From contig JAKALP010000012.1 of NCBI GenBank assembly GCA_021824175.1, positions 1 to 64,000 of the forward strand: a DNA stretch of 64,000 nt, given 5' to 3'. Origin of the DNA: Deltaproteobacteria bacterium. GTDB taxonomy: Bacteria; Desulfobacterota; Desulfobacteria; Desulfobacterales; Desulfosarcinaceae. Position numbers and translations under genes: made by a program. Positions 26,233 to 35,030 of this stretch are shown here, piece after piece (the stretch's first letter is position 1; each line of letters starts with the position of its first letter). The notes below the pieces were generated by a model. That model was not told the DNA's origin. It did not search any database and saw only the letters and a list, made by a program, of their open reading frames with translations.

Positions 26233-26511
26233 ATGATTTGTCAAACCATTCGTAAGGGCAGAGAGTGCGCGTTCATGAGTGCCAAGGGCTGCACCTATAA
26301 TGGCGGGCTTTGCCATGAAATCGTCGAGGCTTGCCAAGGATGTAACCGTGCCACCCAAGTCGAGTCCGGTTGGTACTGTGGTTCTTGCCCAGAGCCAGCT
26401 GTAAAGTGGAAAAATGGCAACTGTAATTTGGCCACCCATATCGTGGCCGCGCCGGTCGCGCCCAAAACCAAGGTCAACCCCTTGAAAGCCTCCAAACGCG
26501 CCATGCAATAG
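26233..26511 (+). CDS. PxxKW family Cys-rich protein
   Basis: This 92-residue protein has 10 cysteines. It begins MICQTIRKGRECAFMSAKGC, has the central CQGCNRA pair and the name-giving PAVKW at about residues 55-59, then a Lys/Ala/Pro-rich tail. Families with this P-x-x-K-W signature are known mainly from Desulfobacterota and have no known function; cysteine spacing suggests zinc or iron-sulfur binding. GGGAG lies eight bases before the start. It is flanked by terminators on both sides, so it is a single-gene unit. Confidence 0.85.
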   Translation: MICQTIRKGRECAFMSAKGCTYNGGLCHEIVEACQGCNRATQVESGWYCGSCPEPAVKWKNGNCNLATHIVAAPVAPKTKVNPLKASKRAMQ

Positions 26512-26532
26512 AAGTAATTGTCGCCAGACATC

Positions 26533-26565
26533 AAACCCCATCCCGGTGTCCGGGATGGGGTTTTT
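26533..26565 (+). terminator. strong rho-independent terminator after PxxKW gene
   Basis: AAACCCCATCCCGG (26533-26546) pairs with CCGGGATGGGGTTT (26550-26563) around a three-base loop, with a run of T at the end. One of the clearest terminators in the window. Confidence 0.92.
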
Positions 26566-26751
26566 GTGTTGTTCAAGCTGTCTTTTTGCGGGACTGGTGC
26601 AGTGTCCTTGCGCGCCAAGGTAAGCGAGTTTCACGCGGCCATTCGGCTTGACAGGAAATGCACCGACTTGTAAGAGAAAATTTCGCTGGCTTAGGTGCTA
26701 ATGCAGCAACATCGGTTTACCACATTAAAAAAATCGGGAGATAATTGTCAT

Positions 26752-28068
26752 ATGAATTCGCTATCCCAGGAATTGAATCAAATCATCGGCCAATCCAATG
26801 GACAGATTATGGCTATGTTATCCAAGGTGGGGCAGCAGCTCTTTTTTCCTAAAGGCATCCTGAGCCAAAGTGCTGAAGCCAAGGAAAAGGCCCATCGCAT
26901 CAATGCCACCATCGGCATTGCGAAGGAAGAAGGTCACACCATGTGTTTTGGCAGCATCATGGACAATTTGCAGGGCATTCGCCCGAGCGCCTCCCTGACA
27001 TATGCCCCTTCTTTTGGTCTGCCGGCCCTGCGCCAACGTTGGCAGGAAGAGTTGTATGTCAAGAATCCGTCCTTGGCGGGCAAATCCATCAGTCTACCGG
27101 TGGTAACCTGCGGCATCACGCACGCCATCAGCATCTTTTCCGATGTGTGGGTCGATCCCGGCGATGTAGTCCTGCTGCCAGATATGATGTGGGGTAATTA
27201 CAATATGATTTTAGGGGTGCGCAAAGGCGCAACCGTTCAGACCTATTCCTTCTTGAATGCCCAAAACGGGTTTAACCTGGAGGCCTTGGAAGCCGCCGTG
27301 GCCAAGGTGGCCAAAGAGAAGAAAAAGGTCATTGCATTGCTGAATTTCCCCCAAAACCCGACCGGCTACACTGTTTCAAAGAAGGAGGCGGAGGGCATCG
27401 TTCGCATCTTGACCCAAGCAGCTGTCAATGGCAGCCATGTGCTGGCGGTGCTGGACGACGCCTATTTCGGTCTTTTCTATGAGGAAGAAACGCTCAAAGA
27501 ATCTTTGTTCGCCAAGCTTTGCGGCCAACACTCCAATCTGCTGGCTATCAAACTCGATGGCGCCACAAAGGAGAATTTTGTATGGGGCTTGCGCGTTGGG
27601 TTTATTACCTATGGATTCGCGTGCAACGGAGATCCCAAACCGGTTTACGAAGCCCTGGAGAAGAAAACGGCTGGGTGTGTGCGCGGCAACATTTCCAATG
27701 CTGCTCATTTGTCCCAGACCATTGTGCTGCAATCTATGCGAGATCCACGTTATGAATCGGAGAAAAAGGAGAAGTTCGAGATCCTCAAGTCCAGGGCCGT
27801 GAAAGTAAAAGCGGTTTTGGCCGATAAGAAATACAACTCGGCCTGGGATGTCTATCCCTTTAACTCGGGCTACTTCATGTGTCTGAAGCTTAAGACCGTG
27901 GAGGCTGAACCATTGCGGGTTCATCTGTTGAATCGCTATGGGGTGGGCTTGATCGCCCTGGGTAAGCATGATTTACGTGTGGCCTTTTCTTGCATCGATG
28001 AAGATCAGGTCCAGGAACTTTTCGATACGATTCTGAAAGGTGTGCACGACTTGGAAGCCGGCGCATAG
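26752..28068 (+). CDS. class I/II PLP-dependent aminotransferase
   Basis: This 438-residue fold-type I PLP enzyme has LTYAPSFGLPALRQRWQEEL (substrate-entry motif), VVTCGITHAISIFSDVWVDPGDVVLLPD and LLNFPQNPTGYTVS. LDDAYFGLFYEE carries the Asp that pairs with the pyridine nitrogen, and GATKENFVWGLRVGF the probable Schiff-base Lys near residue 273. The substrate cannot be named from sequence. The ATG at 26752 follows GGGAGA by ten bases; 19 earlier codons starting at 26695 lack support. The next gene, the ClC remnant, begins 24 bases later. Confidence 0.87.
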   Translation: MNSLSQELNQIIGQSNGQIMAMLSKVGQQLFFPKGILSQSAEAKEKAHRINATIGIAKEEGHTMCFGSIMDNLQGIRPSASLTYAPSFGLPALRQRWQEELYVKNPSLAGKSISLPVVTCGITHAISIFSDVWVDPGDVVLLPDMMWGNYNMILGVRKGATVQTYSFLNAQNGFNLEALEAAVAKVAKEKKKVIALLNFPQNPTGYTVSKKEAEGIVRILTQAAVNGSHVLAVLDDAYFGLFYEEETLKESLFAKLCGQHSNLLAIKLDGATKENFVWGLRVGFITYGFACNGDPKPVYEALEKKTAGCVRGNISNAAHLSQTIVLQSMRDPRYESEKKEKFEILKSRAVKVKAVLADKKYNSAWDVYPFNSGYFMCLKLKTVEAEPLRVHLLNRYGVGLIALGKHDLRVAFSCIDEDQVQELFDTILKGVHDLEAGA

Positions 28069-28091
28069 GTTGGTCTCTGAGCCAATGGGGG

Positions 28092-29462
28092 ATGCATTTC
28101 TTTTTAGAAATGTTGGCTGGTTATGTTCCCCCCTTACCGGCTGGCGAGCACCATCCACTGGCCAAAACCGTCACATCTTTCAATCGTTGGATATTGTTGC
28201 TTCTGCCTGCCGTGGGTGGGTTGGTCAGCGGCTGGCTGGTCTATACCTTCGCGCCCGAGGCCGAAGGACATGGCACGGATGCGGCCATCGATGCCTATCA
28301 CAACAAGGGCGGATTTATCCGGGGCCGTGTGCCGTTCATCAAGACTTTCGCATCGGTTATCACCCTGACAACGGGTGGGTCGGGCGGCCGCGAAGGCCCG
28401 ATTGCCCAGATCGGTGCCGGGTTCGGGTCGTTCATCGCCACGCGTTTGAAGCTTTCCGTTCGGGAACGCCGGATCATGATGGCCGCCGGGGTTGGCGCGG
28501 GCATAGGCAGTATCTTCCGCGCTCCCCTTGCTGGCGCATTGTTTGCGGCTGAGGTGCTCTATCGCGACCCCGAGTTTGAATCCGAAGTGATCATGCCTGC
28601 CGGGATCGCTTCCGTCATCGCGTACTGTGTCTTTTGTCTGGTGTTCGGTTGGGGTTCGCTTTTCGATTCTCCTCCCTTTAAATTTCAAAATCCGTTGGAG
28701 TTGGGGCCCTATCTGGTTCTGGCCTCCGTGGTGATCGGCGGCGCTTTGGGCGGGGTGGTAGGGCGTGTGTTCAACCATCTCATGCCCACGGTGGTCCTCC
28801 AGCCAGGGGCCTTTGTGGTTGTGGGCATGGCCGGTTTTTTTACCGCGGTTTCAAATGCACCCATCTCCACCATCATTTTTGTTTCGGAAATGACCAACTC
28901 TTATCATTTGCTGCTGCCCAGCTTGCTGGTTTGTTCGGTGTGTTACTTGGGGGCGCGGCGATGGACCCTTTATCATTGTCAAGTCAAGAGCAAGATCGAT
29001 TCCGCTGCCCACGCCGGTGAATTCTTCATGGATGTACTCCAGTCTTTCCGTGTCAAAGATCTTTTATCCAGCCTTCAAAAGGTGCCGGTGATCTCTCAGG
29101 ATATGCCTTTTCTGAAATTCAAGGAATATTTCTCACGGACCACCCAGCATTACTTTCCAGTGGTGGATGCCGAGGGAAGATTGGCCAATATCTTTTCCAT
29201 CAACGATGTGCGCGGCGTGCTATTCGCGCCGGAGATTGAGCATCTGGTGGTGATGAGAGATATCGGGACCTCGGACATTATCGCCATCAAGCCTTCGGAG
29301 GATCTCAATTCAGTATTGAAAAAATTTACCACCAAAAATATTGACAGCCTGCCCGTAGTCTCTGAAGAAGACCACACCCGTTTAATTGGGATGCTTAATC
29401 GGCGGGACGTAATTGCTTTCTATAACCGCAAAGTCGCGGAGATGAAGACTACCAGAACTTGA
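28092..29462 (+). pseudogene. ClC chloride channel/transporter with CBS pair, internally deleted
   Basis: The 456-residue frame encodes a ClC protein with C-terminal CBS domains (about residues 315-445). The GREGP anion motif (about residue 99) and the region GRVFNHLMPTVVLQPGAFVVVGMAGFF are recognisable. However, helices I-N of the ClC core are missing: LASVV, near helix I, runs straight into IGGALGGVVGRVFNHL, which normally follows the GSGGSGGxFAPSL filter segment. About 100-110 residues, including the GxFxP motif, are absent in frame. The N-terminus also starts after helix B. I expect no normal anion transport; an assembly error is the alternative. Confidence 0.65.
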
Positions 29463-29940
29463 GATTGATGCGTCCTTTGGCTTTGACCAATGCTTCAGTG
29501 GTCTGCCGGAGACGCCGTGAGAGAATTTCGGTCATCAAGCGGTAAAAGACATAACCAAAAGCCAGCTTTTCGTTGCCGGTCAGTTTTTCAAGGTAGAAAA
29601 TATCGGTGGCCAGACAGACGACATCGGTCAGGGCGAAGGCAGATGCCGAGCGGCGGGAACTGTCCAGGGCGCCCATCTCGCCAAACACTTCGCCTTTATT
29701 TGAGAGCACCGTCACCTCTTTGCCTTTTTTGGTGATCTGGATTTGGCCGTACATTAAAAAGTAAATCCATGTATCCGAGCGGCCCTCCTCCACGATGCAC
29801 TCGCCGGGCTTGTACTTTCTGATTTTGCTCATTTCCAATAGTTTGACCAGTTCCTGGTCATCGAACGGTTCCAGCACCGGCAAATTCTTCAAGTTGGCCA
29901 ACATCTGGCTTTTATTGTCTAAAAAGGAAGATTCCTGCAT
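29449..29940 (-). CDS. cyclic-nucleotide-binding domain protein
   Basis: This 163-residue protein is essentially one CNB domain: LPVLEPFDDQELVKLLEMSKIRKYKPGECIVEEGRSDTWIYFLMYGQIQI, then the phosphate-binding cassette GEMGALDSSRRSASAFA with Glu and Arg in place. A C-terminal helix follows but no DNA-binding domain. It may sense a cyclic nucleotide and act through a partner. Its stop overlaps the 3' end of the convergent ClC gene by 14 bases. Nothing else in the operon is visible. Confidence 0.87.
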   Translation of the reverse strand: MQESSFLDNKSQMLANLKNLPVLEPFDDQELVKLLEMSKIRKYKPGECIVEEGRSDTWIYFLMYGQIQITKKGKEVTVLSNKGEVFGEMGALDSSRRSASAFALTDVVCLATDIFYLEKLTGNEKLAFGYVFYRLMTEILSRRLRQTTEALVKAKGRINLKFW

Positions 29941-30097
29941 GGCATGTCCTCACTTTGTATTGGATTGGAGCGTACTTCGATTATTTGTTACCCTATCATG
30001 AGCTATTTGTTGCGGAACACTGGAAAAATAATTCAATCAAAACACCAAGCTTTCTTTTAAATGCTCCAGCAATTTTAGTGCCATATGTGGGGTAGGG

Positions 30098-30838
30098 TCA
30101 ATATTTGACTTGAACCAGGCATAACCCATGGGCCGGTGCAGTGGCGCTGGCCTGGCAACGTTGCCGAGAGGTCAGGATGGCCTCGATATTCTCGGGCGGC
30201 ATGAGGCCCTTGCCTATGTCCACCAAAGTCCCTACGATATTGCGTACCATATACCGCAGAAAACCTTCGGCCTCGATTTCAAACACAATGCGCCCTTGTG
30301 AATCTCGGTCCAGCTCCGCGCGCATCACATGGCGCACTGTGCTGGATCGCGGGCTTCCGGCGGCTTCAAAGGCTTTGAAGTCCCTTTGTCCGACGACATG
30401 GGCCGCGGCCGCGGACATGGCAGCCACATTCAGGGGCGCCCGCACCCACCACTCGTACTGCCGGCCGATGGCGGTTGGCAGCGGCCCCGAGCGGATAGTG
30501 TAACGGTAGGATTTGCTTCTCACATTGTAGCGCGCGTGAAAACCATGGTCCACCTCCAGGCACTCCCGGATCACGATATCCTCAGGGAGTAAACTGTTGA
30601 GCCCTTTTTGGAATGCATCGGGGGTAATGGCGGTATCGCAAAGGAAATTGGCGGTCTGACCCAGGGCATGTACGCCGGCATCCGTGCGGCCGGATCCAAT
30701 CAAGGTGATGGGCTGGCGCGTCATGGACCGGAGCACGGTTTCAATCTCCTGTTGGATGGAGCGGCCATTGGGCTGACGTTGCCAGCCACAATAGTGGGTG
30801 CCGTCATATTCCATGGTGAGCTTAAAATTTTTTATCAT
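30098..30838 (-). CDS. truA: tRNA pseudouridine(38-40) synthase
   Basis: This 246-residue enzyme isomerises uridines 38-40 in the tRNA anticodon stem. The opening MIKNFKLTMEYDGTHYCGWQRQPNGRSIQ and the catalytic loop GSGRTDAGVHALGQ (Asp53) are diagnostic. RSKSYRY and FLRYMVRNIVGTLVDIGKG match the C-terminal half. The length is usual for bacterial TruA. The start at 30838 lies 68 bases after the stop of the candidate selenoprotein gene on the same strand, so the two may be cotranscribed. Confidence 0.95.
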   Translation of the reverse strand: MIKNFKLTMEYDGTHYCGWQRQPNGRSIQQEIETVLRSMTRQPITLIGSGRTDAGVHALGQTANFLCDTAITPDAFQKGLNSLLPEDIVIRECLEVDHGFHARYNVRSKSYRYTIRSGPLPTAIGRQYEWWVRAPLNVAAMSAAAAHVVGQRDFKAFEAAGSPRSSTVRHVMRAELDRDSQGRIVFEIEAEGFLRYMVRNIVGTLVDIGKGLMPPENIEAILTSRQRCQASATAPAHGLCLVQVKY

Positions 30839-30906
30839 TCAAATAGCATGATGGCCGCAGCCCGGACCTGGAGAGAACTGCGGGGGAAAAACAATGGCTG
30901 AGAATC

Positions 30907-31095
30907 CTAAAAGCGATTGCATATCAGGCGGCCCAAAGCCGCCTCCGCGCGATCGTCCAGTTGGTCCAGCAAATCGGTCATTTCATAAATTTTGCCGCAG
31001 TCCCTGCAGCGCCATTGCACCTGCCGTCAGGAGCGGTGCTGGGCCAACGGTGTTTGACATTGCGGGCATTGAAACAAAGGGGATTCTAATCGCAT
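30907..31095 (-). CDS. small dual-CxxC selenoprotein candidate (in-frame TGA)
   Basis: From the ATG at 31095 (AAGG just upstream) this frame encodes 22 residues with CPQC at 10-13. It then meets TGA (31029-31027), and continues without another stop through RQVQWRCRDCGKIYEMTDL to TAG at 30907-30909. Read with selenocysteine at the TGA it is a 62-residue protein with two CxxC motifs and an acidic helical tail. I recall an annotated family of dual CxxC motif small (seleno)proteins with this C-terminal pattern; that recollection is unverified. A 7-bp hairpin in the expected SECIS position follows the TGA. A nonsense mutation is the main alternative. Confidence 0.65.
30994..31010 (-). promoter_or_regulatory. 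candidate bacterial SECIS hairpin
   Basis: Read on the minus strand, GCTGCAG-GGA-CTGCGGC forms seven base pairs (one G-U) closed by a GGA loop. It begins 17 bases and its loop 24 bases after the in-frame TGA, inside the window known for bacterial SECIS elements, and the loop starts with G. The same bases encode the second CxxC motif, so chance pairing cannot be excluded. Confidence 0.5.
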
Positions 31096-31281
31096 AGGAC
31101 CTTCACTTGATGACGCTCCAAATCGGGCCAATGTTCTTTTTGCGCAGGCATGTATTATCTATTGGAATTCCCATCGCTTGGCAATCGAAAAGGTAAAAAG
31201 GTAAATTGACTTTTGTTCCCTTTTGGATCATGAAGGGCCTTTCCAGACAACTCACTTTTGTGTGCCTAAACGGAGGTTCAC

Positions 31282-32472
31282 GTGACCCACGCCATTCAAT
31301 GTCAAGGATTTCAAGCCGCCGGATTGGCCGCCGGAATCAAGAAGAAGGCCGGTCTTCTTGACTTGGGGCTGATCTATTCCCAGGTGCCGGCCAATGTGGC
31401 CGGCATGTTCACTCGCAATCGCGTCATGGCCGCGCCCGTGGTGCTTACCAAAGAGCGCGTGGCTGGTGGCACGGCCCGCTTGATCGTGGCCAATGCGGGT
31501 TGCGCCAACTGCTGCACCGGCGCCCAAGGAATGGCCCACGCCCTTCAGACCACGCGCTTGGCCGCCGAGGGGCTCAAGCTGGAAGAGTCCCAGGTGCTGA
31601 CAGCCTCCACTGGCGTTATCGGCGCTCCCTTGCCCTTGGATAAGATCCAAACCGCCATGCCCAAGCTGATCAGCCAGCTTCGGCCCGATGGGTTTGAGGA
31701 TTTTTCCCAAGCCATTATGACCACCGATACGGTCCCCAAGCTGATCCAGCGCCAGGGTGCGTTGGATGGTCGCCCTTTTACCATGCTGGCCGTGGCCAAG
31801 GGGGCTGGCATGATCCGGCCGGATCTGGCCACCATGTTTTGTTTTGTCTGTACTGATGCGGCCATCCCGACGCCGGTGTTGCAAACCATGTTGCGTCAGT
31901 CCGTGGACCGTACCTTGAATTGCATCACCATTGATGGCGATACCAGCACCAACGATACCGTACTGCTGCTGGCCAACGGCATGTCGGGCGCCGAAGTGCG
32001 CACCCAGGCCCATCAGTCGATTTTTCAAACTATTCTGGATGATCTGTTGATGGAGATCAGCCGGCGGCTGGTGAAGGACGGCGAAGGGGTCACCAAGCTG
32101 GTGGAGATCAAGGTGCAAGGCGCGCCATCGGATGCCGAAGCCTATCGCATCGCCGACACCGTGGCCCACTCGCCTTTGGTCAAGACCGCCTTTTTCGGTG
32201 AAGATGCCAACTGGGGGCGCATCATGGGGGCAGTGGGCCGAGCCGGTGTGGCCATTGATCCAGAACGCATCGATATCTTCTTTGAAGGCGTCCAGATGGT
32301 GCGCAATGGCGTGGGCTGCGGCTTGGATCAAGAAAAACAGGTGACCGCCGTGATGAAGCGGGCGGAATTCAGCGTCACCATCGATCTGCATCTGGGAGCG
32401 GGCCGGGCCTCCATGCTGACCTGTGATTACTCCATTGACTACATCAAGATCAATGCGGATTATCGGTCGTAG
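31282..32472 (+). CDS. argJ: bifunctional ornithine acetyltransferase/N-acetylglutamate synthase
   Basis: This 396-residue ArgJ protein moves the acetyl group from N-acetylornithine to glutamate in the cyclic arginine pathway. Motifs include [31 protein letters not shown] and [10 protein letters not shown]. The self-cleavage region is [17 protein letters not shown], with Thr184 as the likely nucleophile exposed by A183/T184 cleavage; [13 protein letters not shown] follows. The start is GTG at 31282 with GGAGG five bases upstream. Whether it also uses acetyl-CoA cannot be told from sequence. No other arginine gene is nearby. Confidence 0.95.
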   Translation: MTHAIQCQGFQAAGLAAGIKKKAGLLDLGLIYSQVPANVAGMFTRNRVMAAPVVLTKERVAGGTARLIVANAGCANCCTGAQGMAHALQTTRLAAEGLKLEESQVLTASTGVIGAPLPLDKIQTAMPKLISQLRPDGFEDFSQAIMTTDTVPKLIQRQGALDGRPFTMLAVAKGAGMIRPDLATMFCFVCTDAAIPTPVLQTMLRQSVDRTLNCITIDGDTSTNDTVLLLANGMSGAEVRTQAHQSIFQTILDDLLMEISRRLVKDGEGVTKLVEIKVQGAPSDAEAYRIADTVAHSPLVKTAFFGEDANWGRIMGAVGRAGVAIDPERIDIFFEGVQMVRNGVGCGLDQEKQVTAVMKRAEFSVTIDLHLGAGRASMLTCDYSIDYIKINADYRS

Positions 32473-32612
32473 TTCGTTGAGTCTTTCATTCGTTGACTCG
32501 CTGAGTGGTTGAATGGTTGTGCTTGGAAGTAATCTTGCAGGTCGCCACTTAACTGCTCCGCAAATCAACAATACTACGACTCAACGAATGAACAGCTCAA
32601 TGAATCAACCCC

Positions 32613-33362
32613 ATGACGAATCAACGAATCAACCAATCAACGAATCAACCAAGCCAAAAGCTCCGACTCCAGAAATGGCTCGCCGAAGCGGGAGTGTGCT
32701 CCCGACGCCAGGGCGAAGCATATATTCAGGCTGGACGGGTGCGGGTCAACGGCAGGATCGTCACGGAGCTGGGAAGTAAAATCGATCCGGCCAAAGATCA
32801 GGTGAGCGTCGATGGGCAGCCGGTGCGGCGGCCGGCCCAGGAGCATATCTATATAGTACTGCACAAGCCCAAAGGGTATGTCACTAGTTGCCGACATGCC
32901 GGCCATAAGGTGGTGCTGGATCTGATCGAATTGCCCGAACGCATCTACCCCATCGGCCGGCTCGACCAGGAATCCACCGGTTTGCTGCTGCTCACCAACG
33001 ACGGCCCCTTGCACCATCGTTTATCCCATCCCTCCTTTGATCACGAAAAAGAGTATGAGGTGGCCGTAGAAAATCCGATCTCGGACCAGGAGCTGAAACA
33101 ATTGGCCGAAGGAATGCCCGTGCTGGGAAGTAAAACCCGGCCGGCCCAGGTCAGCCGGCTTTCGGGGCGCAGATTCCGCATAATTCTTCAAGAGGGCCGC
33201 AACCGTCAGATTCGTCGCATGGTGCGGCAGGTGGGCAACCGGGTCAAACGGCTTAAACGCATCCGCATGGCCAACATCCGCCTGGGCGATTTGCCCGAAG
33301 GGGCTTGGCGCTATCTTACCGCCGCCGAGAAGAAAAAATTGTTAAAGGGTTTGGAAGAATGA
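32613..33362 (+). CDS. 23S rRNA pseudouridine synthase (RsuA/RluB family)
   Basis: This 249-residue enzyme has an S4 RNA-binding domain (LRLQKWLAEAGVCSRRQGEAYIQAGRVRVNG) and a catalytic core with YPIGRLDQESTGLLLLTNDG, where Asp118 is the nucleophile. EGRNRQIRRMVRQVGNRVKRLKRIRM is the conserved C-terminal segment. RluB is the best match; RluE or RsuA specificity is possible. The first 16 residues (MTNQRINQSTNQPSQK) are encoded by an 8-bp tandem repeat and look non-conserved; no good ribosome-binding site precedes this ATG, so the true start could differ. Confidence 0.88.
   Translation: MTNQRINQSTNQPSQKLRLQKWLAEAGVCSRRQGEAYIQAGRVRVNGRIVTELGSKIDPAKDQVSVDGQPVRRPAQEHIYIVLHKPKGYVTSCRHAGHKVVLDLIELPERIYPIGRLDQESTGLLLLTNDGPLHHRLSHPSFDHEKEYEVAVENPISDQELKQLAEGMPVLGSKTRPAQVSRLSGRRFRIILQEGRNRQIRRMVRQVGNRVKRLKRIRMANIRLGDLPEGAWRYLTAAEKKKLLKGLEE
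32619..32650. repeat. 8-bp tandem repeat (AATCAACG/C, four copies)
   Basis: AATCAACG, AATCAACC, AATCAACG, AATCAACC occur head to tail. The region upstream (32470-32610) holds degenerate forms on both strands (TTCGTTGA, GGTTGAATGG, CTCAACGAATG). The repeat forms the 5' end of the pseudouridine synthase reading frame. Confidence 0.8.
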
Positions 33363-33364
33363 GG

Positions 33365-33428
33365 CCGTTAGCCCGTTAGCCCGTTTGCCCGTTAGTCCGT
33401 TGGCCCGTTGGCCCGTTGGCCCGTTAGC
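33365..33428. repeat. 8-bp tandem repeat (CCGTTAGC-type, eight copies)
   Basis: Eight head-to-tail units of CCGTTAGC/CCGTTGGC/CCGTTTGC/CCGTTAGT start two bases after the synthase stop. The unit length equals that of the AATCAACG array at the 5' end of the same gene. Confidence 0.85.
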
Positions 33429-33551
33429 CCAATCGCTATGTGGCAAGGGATTATAAAAGAAAATACATGACTCCTGGTGGGGCTATAGTTGGGCTTGGTC
33501 TTTTGGATTTTGAGATACAGAAGTAAAAACCCAAACTGTACAGATCCCCTC

Positions 33552-34103
33552 TTATCGAAATTGCAGATAGTCAAGAATGAATTCCACCCGTTCCCTGACG
33601 CTCATTACCGGCACCCGAATGATCGCATATCCCAGGCTGGCGTAGCTTTCCTCCAGAAGAGTTTCCAGGCGGAAGGCAAGTGCTTCATCTTCGGTGCGCA
33701 CATCATCCTTTTCAAAGCACAAACGCTCCATCAAAAAGATGGTTTGATAGCGTACCTCGCGGCTGAATCGGATTGGCTCGGCCGGGTCCAACCCTTCAAT
33801 CTGGTAGTAGGCAATACTGTCGGGAACAGCCCGGTCCATGAAGATCCGTTCATTTTTGGGCAAAGACAGCTCTGAGCGAACCTTGGCCATGAGAATATGC
33901 CGTTCAAAAGCCAAGGGATTGGCTTTGATTTCAGACAGTGAGCGCTCCTCGGCCAGCTGCTGCTCGATGTAGGCTCGGGCCGTTTCAGGCACTACCCGGA
34001 ACCCCTGCCGGCCCAAGGTATCGATGACCGCGGTTTTGCCCGAACAGGGGGCGCCAGTGATCACTTGCCAATGGGTTGGAATGTCCAGCGAGGTCAAGGT
34101 CAT
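33552..34103 (-). CDS. P-loop ATPase (AAA_28/NadR-kinase-like)
   Basis: This 183-residue NTPase has Walker A GAPCSGKTAVI (about residues 17-27) and the segment ETARAYIEQQLAEE. IFMDRAVPDSIAYYQ has the acidic Walker B/LID-like position, and ERLCFEKDDVRTEDE follows. This pattern is that of small AAA_28 kinases related to NadR and thymidylate-kinase folds, which phosphorylate small molecules. The substrate is unknown. The ATG at 34103 follows AAGGA by eight bases; 15 upstream codons are rejected. It is transcribed alone. Confidence 0.75.
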   Translation of the reverse strand: MTLTSLDIPTHWQVITGAPCSGKTAVIDTLGRQGFRVVPETARAYIEQQLAEERSLSEIKANPLAFERHILMAKVRSELSLPKNERIFMDRAVPDSIAYYQIEGLDPAEPIRFSREVRYQTIFLMERLCFEKDDVRTEDEALAFRLETLLEESYASLGYAIIRVPVMSVRERVEFILDYLQFR

Positions 34104-34356
34104 GGCGGATATCCTTTGAAAAAGCGTCGTCCCAGCCGAGACTATCACATTGATAGCGCGCGTGTGCGCTTTTCTATCAAAAGAAGATCAGACCATCGCG
34201 ATCATTTGATTTGAATTATCCATATTGCAATAATAAATACAAGATGTTAGATGTACAAACAGACGATTGGCACAACCGTTGCTTTTATGGTCTTCAGTCA
34301 GGGCAAATGCCTTGCAACTGTTTGATTGAAAAGGTTATTCGGAAAGGAAACATGCA

Positions 34357-34608
34357 ATGATCGTCGAAACGCCCAAACTGCTGCCCGAGAACGTCAGTAT
34401 GCCATGCTACGCCTGCGGGAATGAATCCGCCACTCATTTATGCAAATACAAGATGGGCGAACTTTCCATCCAGGTGTGCCTGTGCAAAGCATGTATGCAA
34501 ATGGATACCGCGCAGCTACTCAAAAACACCATTGGCATCCAGGAAGTGAGTTTCCCTCAAGTGGATCGCTATTTGCCTAGCAAAAAAGCGGTAGCGGTTG
34601 CCGGTTGA
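34357..34608 (+). CDS. small Cys-rich protein with two CxxC pairs
   Basis: This 83-residue protein has MPCYACGNESATHLCKYKMG and VCLCKACMQM, giving a C-x2-C...C...C-x-C-x2-C set likely to bind zinc. The rest is helical and polar. AAAGGAAAC lies just upstream of the ATG. It is the last chromosomal gene before the integrated element. No named family was recognised. Confidence 0.65.
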   Translation: MIVETPKLLPENVSMPCYACGNESATHLCKYKMGELSIQVCLCKACMQMDTAQLLKNTIGIQEVSFPQVDRYLPSKKAVAVAG

Positions 34609-34710
34609 GGCCCAATTCTTTTTGAAGCTGCCAACCTCTGGGGACTTTATTGGTTGTGGTGTGACCCCGTCTATCGAGTCCGCCATCGATAGGTCTTGAG
34701 AACTGAAAAT

Positions 34711-34747
34711 TCCAAAAGAAAAGGGCTTGGTGATTGCCCAAGCCCTT
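34711..34747 (-). terminator. original terminator of the tRNA transcript, displaced by the element
   Basis: AAGGGCTTGG (34721-34730) pairs with CCAAGCCCTT (34738-34747). On the minus strand it is followed by TTCTTTTGG. It lies just beyond the displaced 3' tRNA fragment, so before integration it ended the initiator tRNA transcript. Confidence 0.8.
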
Positions 34748-34757
34748 GATGACGAAT

Positions 34758-34808
34758 TTGGTAGCGGGGCCTGGATTCGAACCAGGGACCTTCGGGTTAT
34801 GAGCCCGA
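34758..34808 (-). repeat. attL: displaced 3' fragment of initiator tRNA-Met
   Basis: A 51-base direct repeat identical to 42413-42463. It contains the tRNA from the anticodon stem to the CCA end on the minus strand. After the shared CGA the sequence here continues AAAAGTAG, while at the other end it continues into the intact tRNA. Confidence 0.95.
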
Positions 34809-34913
34809 AAAAGTAGCCGTTGATCCGCATTGAAGCCCATTCTTATATTTATATAAAATCTTTTAAAAACAGTATGTTTTAAAAGGGCAAATTTTATGCC
34901 GCATTGATTTGCG

Positions 34914-34954
34914 TTGACATAAATTGTTCAAAAATGCTTACATGGTGCTTACAC
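34914..34954 (+). promoter_or_regulatory. integrase promoter overlapping an arm-type site
   Basis: TTGACA (34914-34919) with a weak TTACAT-like -10 about 18 bases later lies within TGCTTACATGGTGCTTACAC (34935-34954). That 20-mer recurs with two changes at 42322-42341 and in inverted form at 35003-35020. Binding of integrase here could both form the intasome and shut down its own promoter. Confidence 0.55.
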
Positions 34955-35030
34955 GGAAAACTTCGCGGGAACCTTCGGGGCAATAAATAGCCTTCGGTCT
35001 TTTGTAAGCGCTATGTAAACAGGGGGCAAT

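Noticed and set aside
31252-32571. 439-codon minus-strand frame opposite argJ
   Set aside because: It is the His/Gln/Gly-rich antisense shadow of a clear argJ gene.
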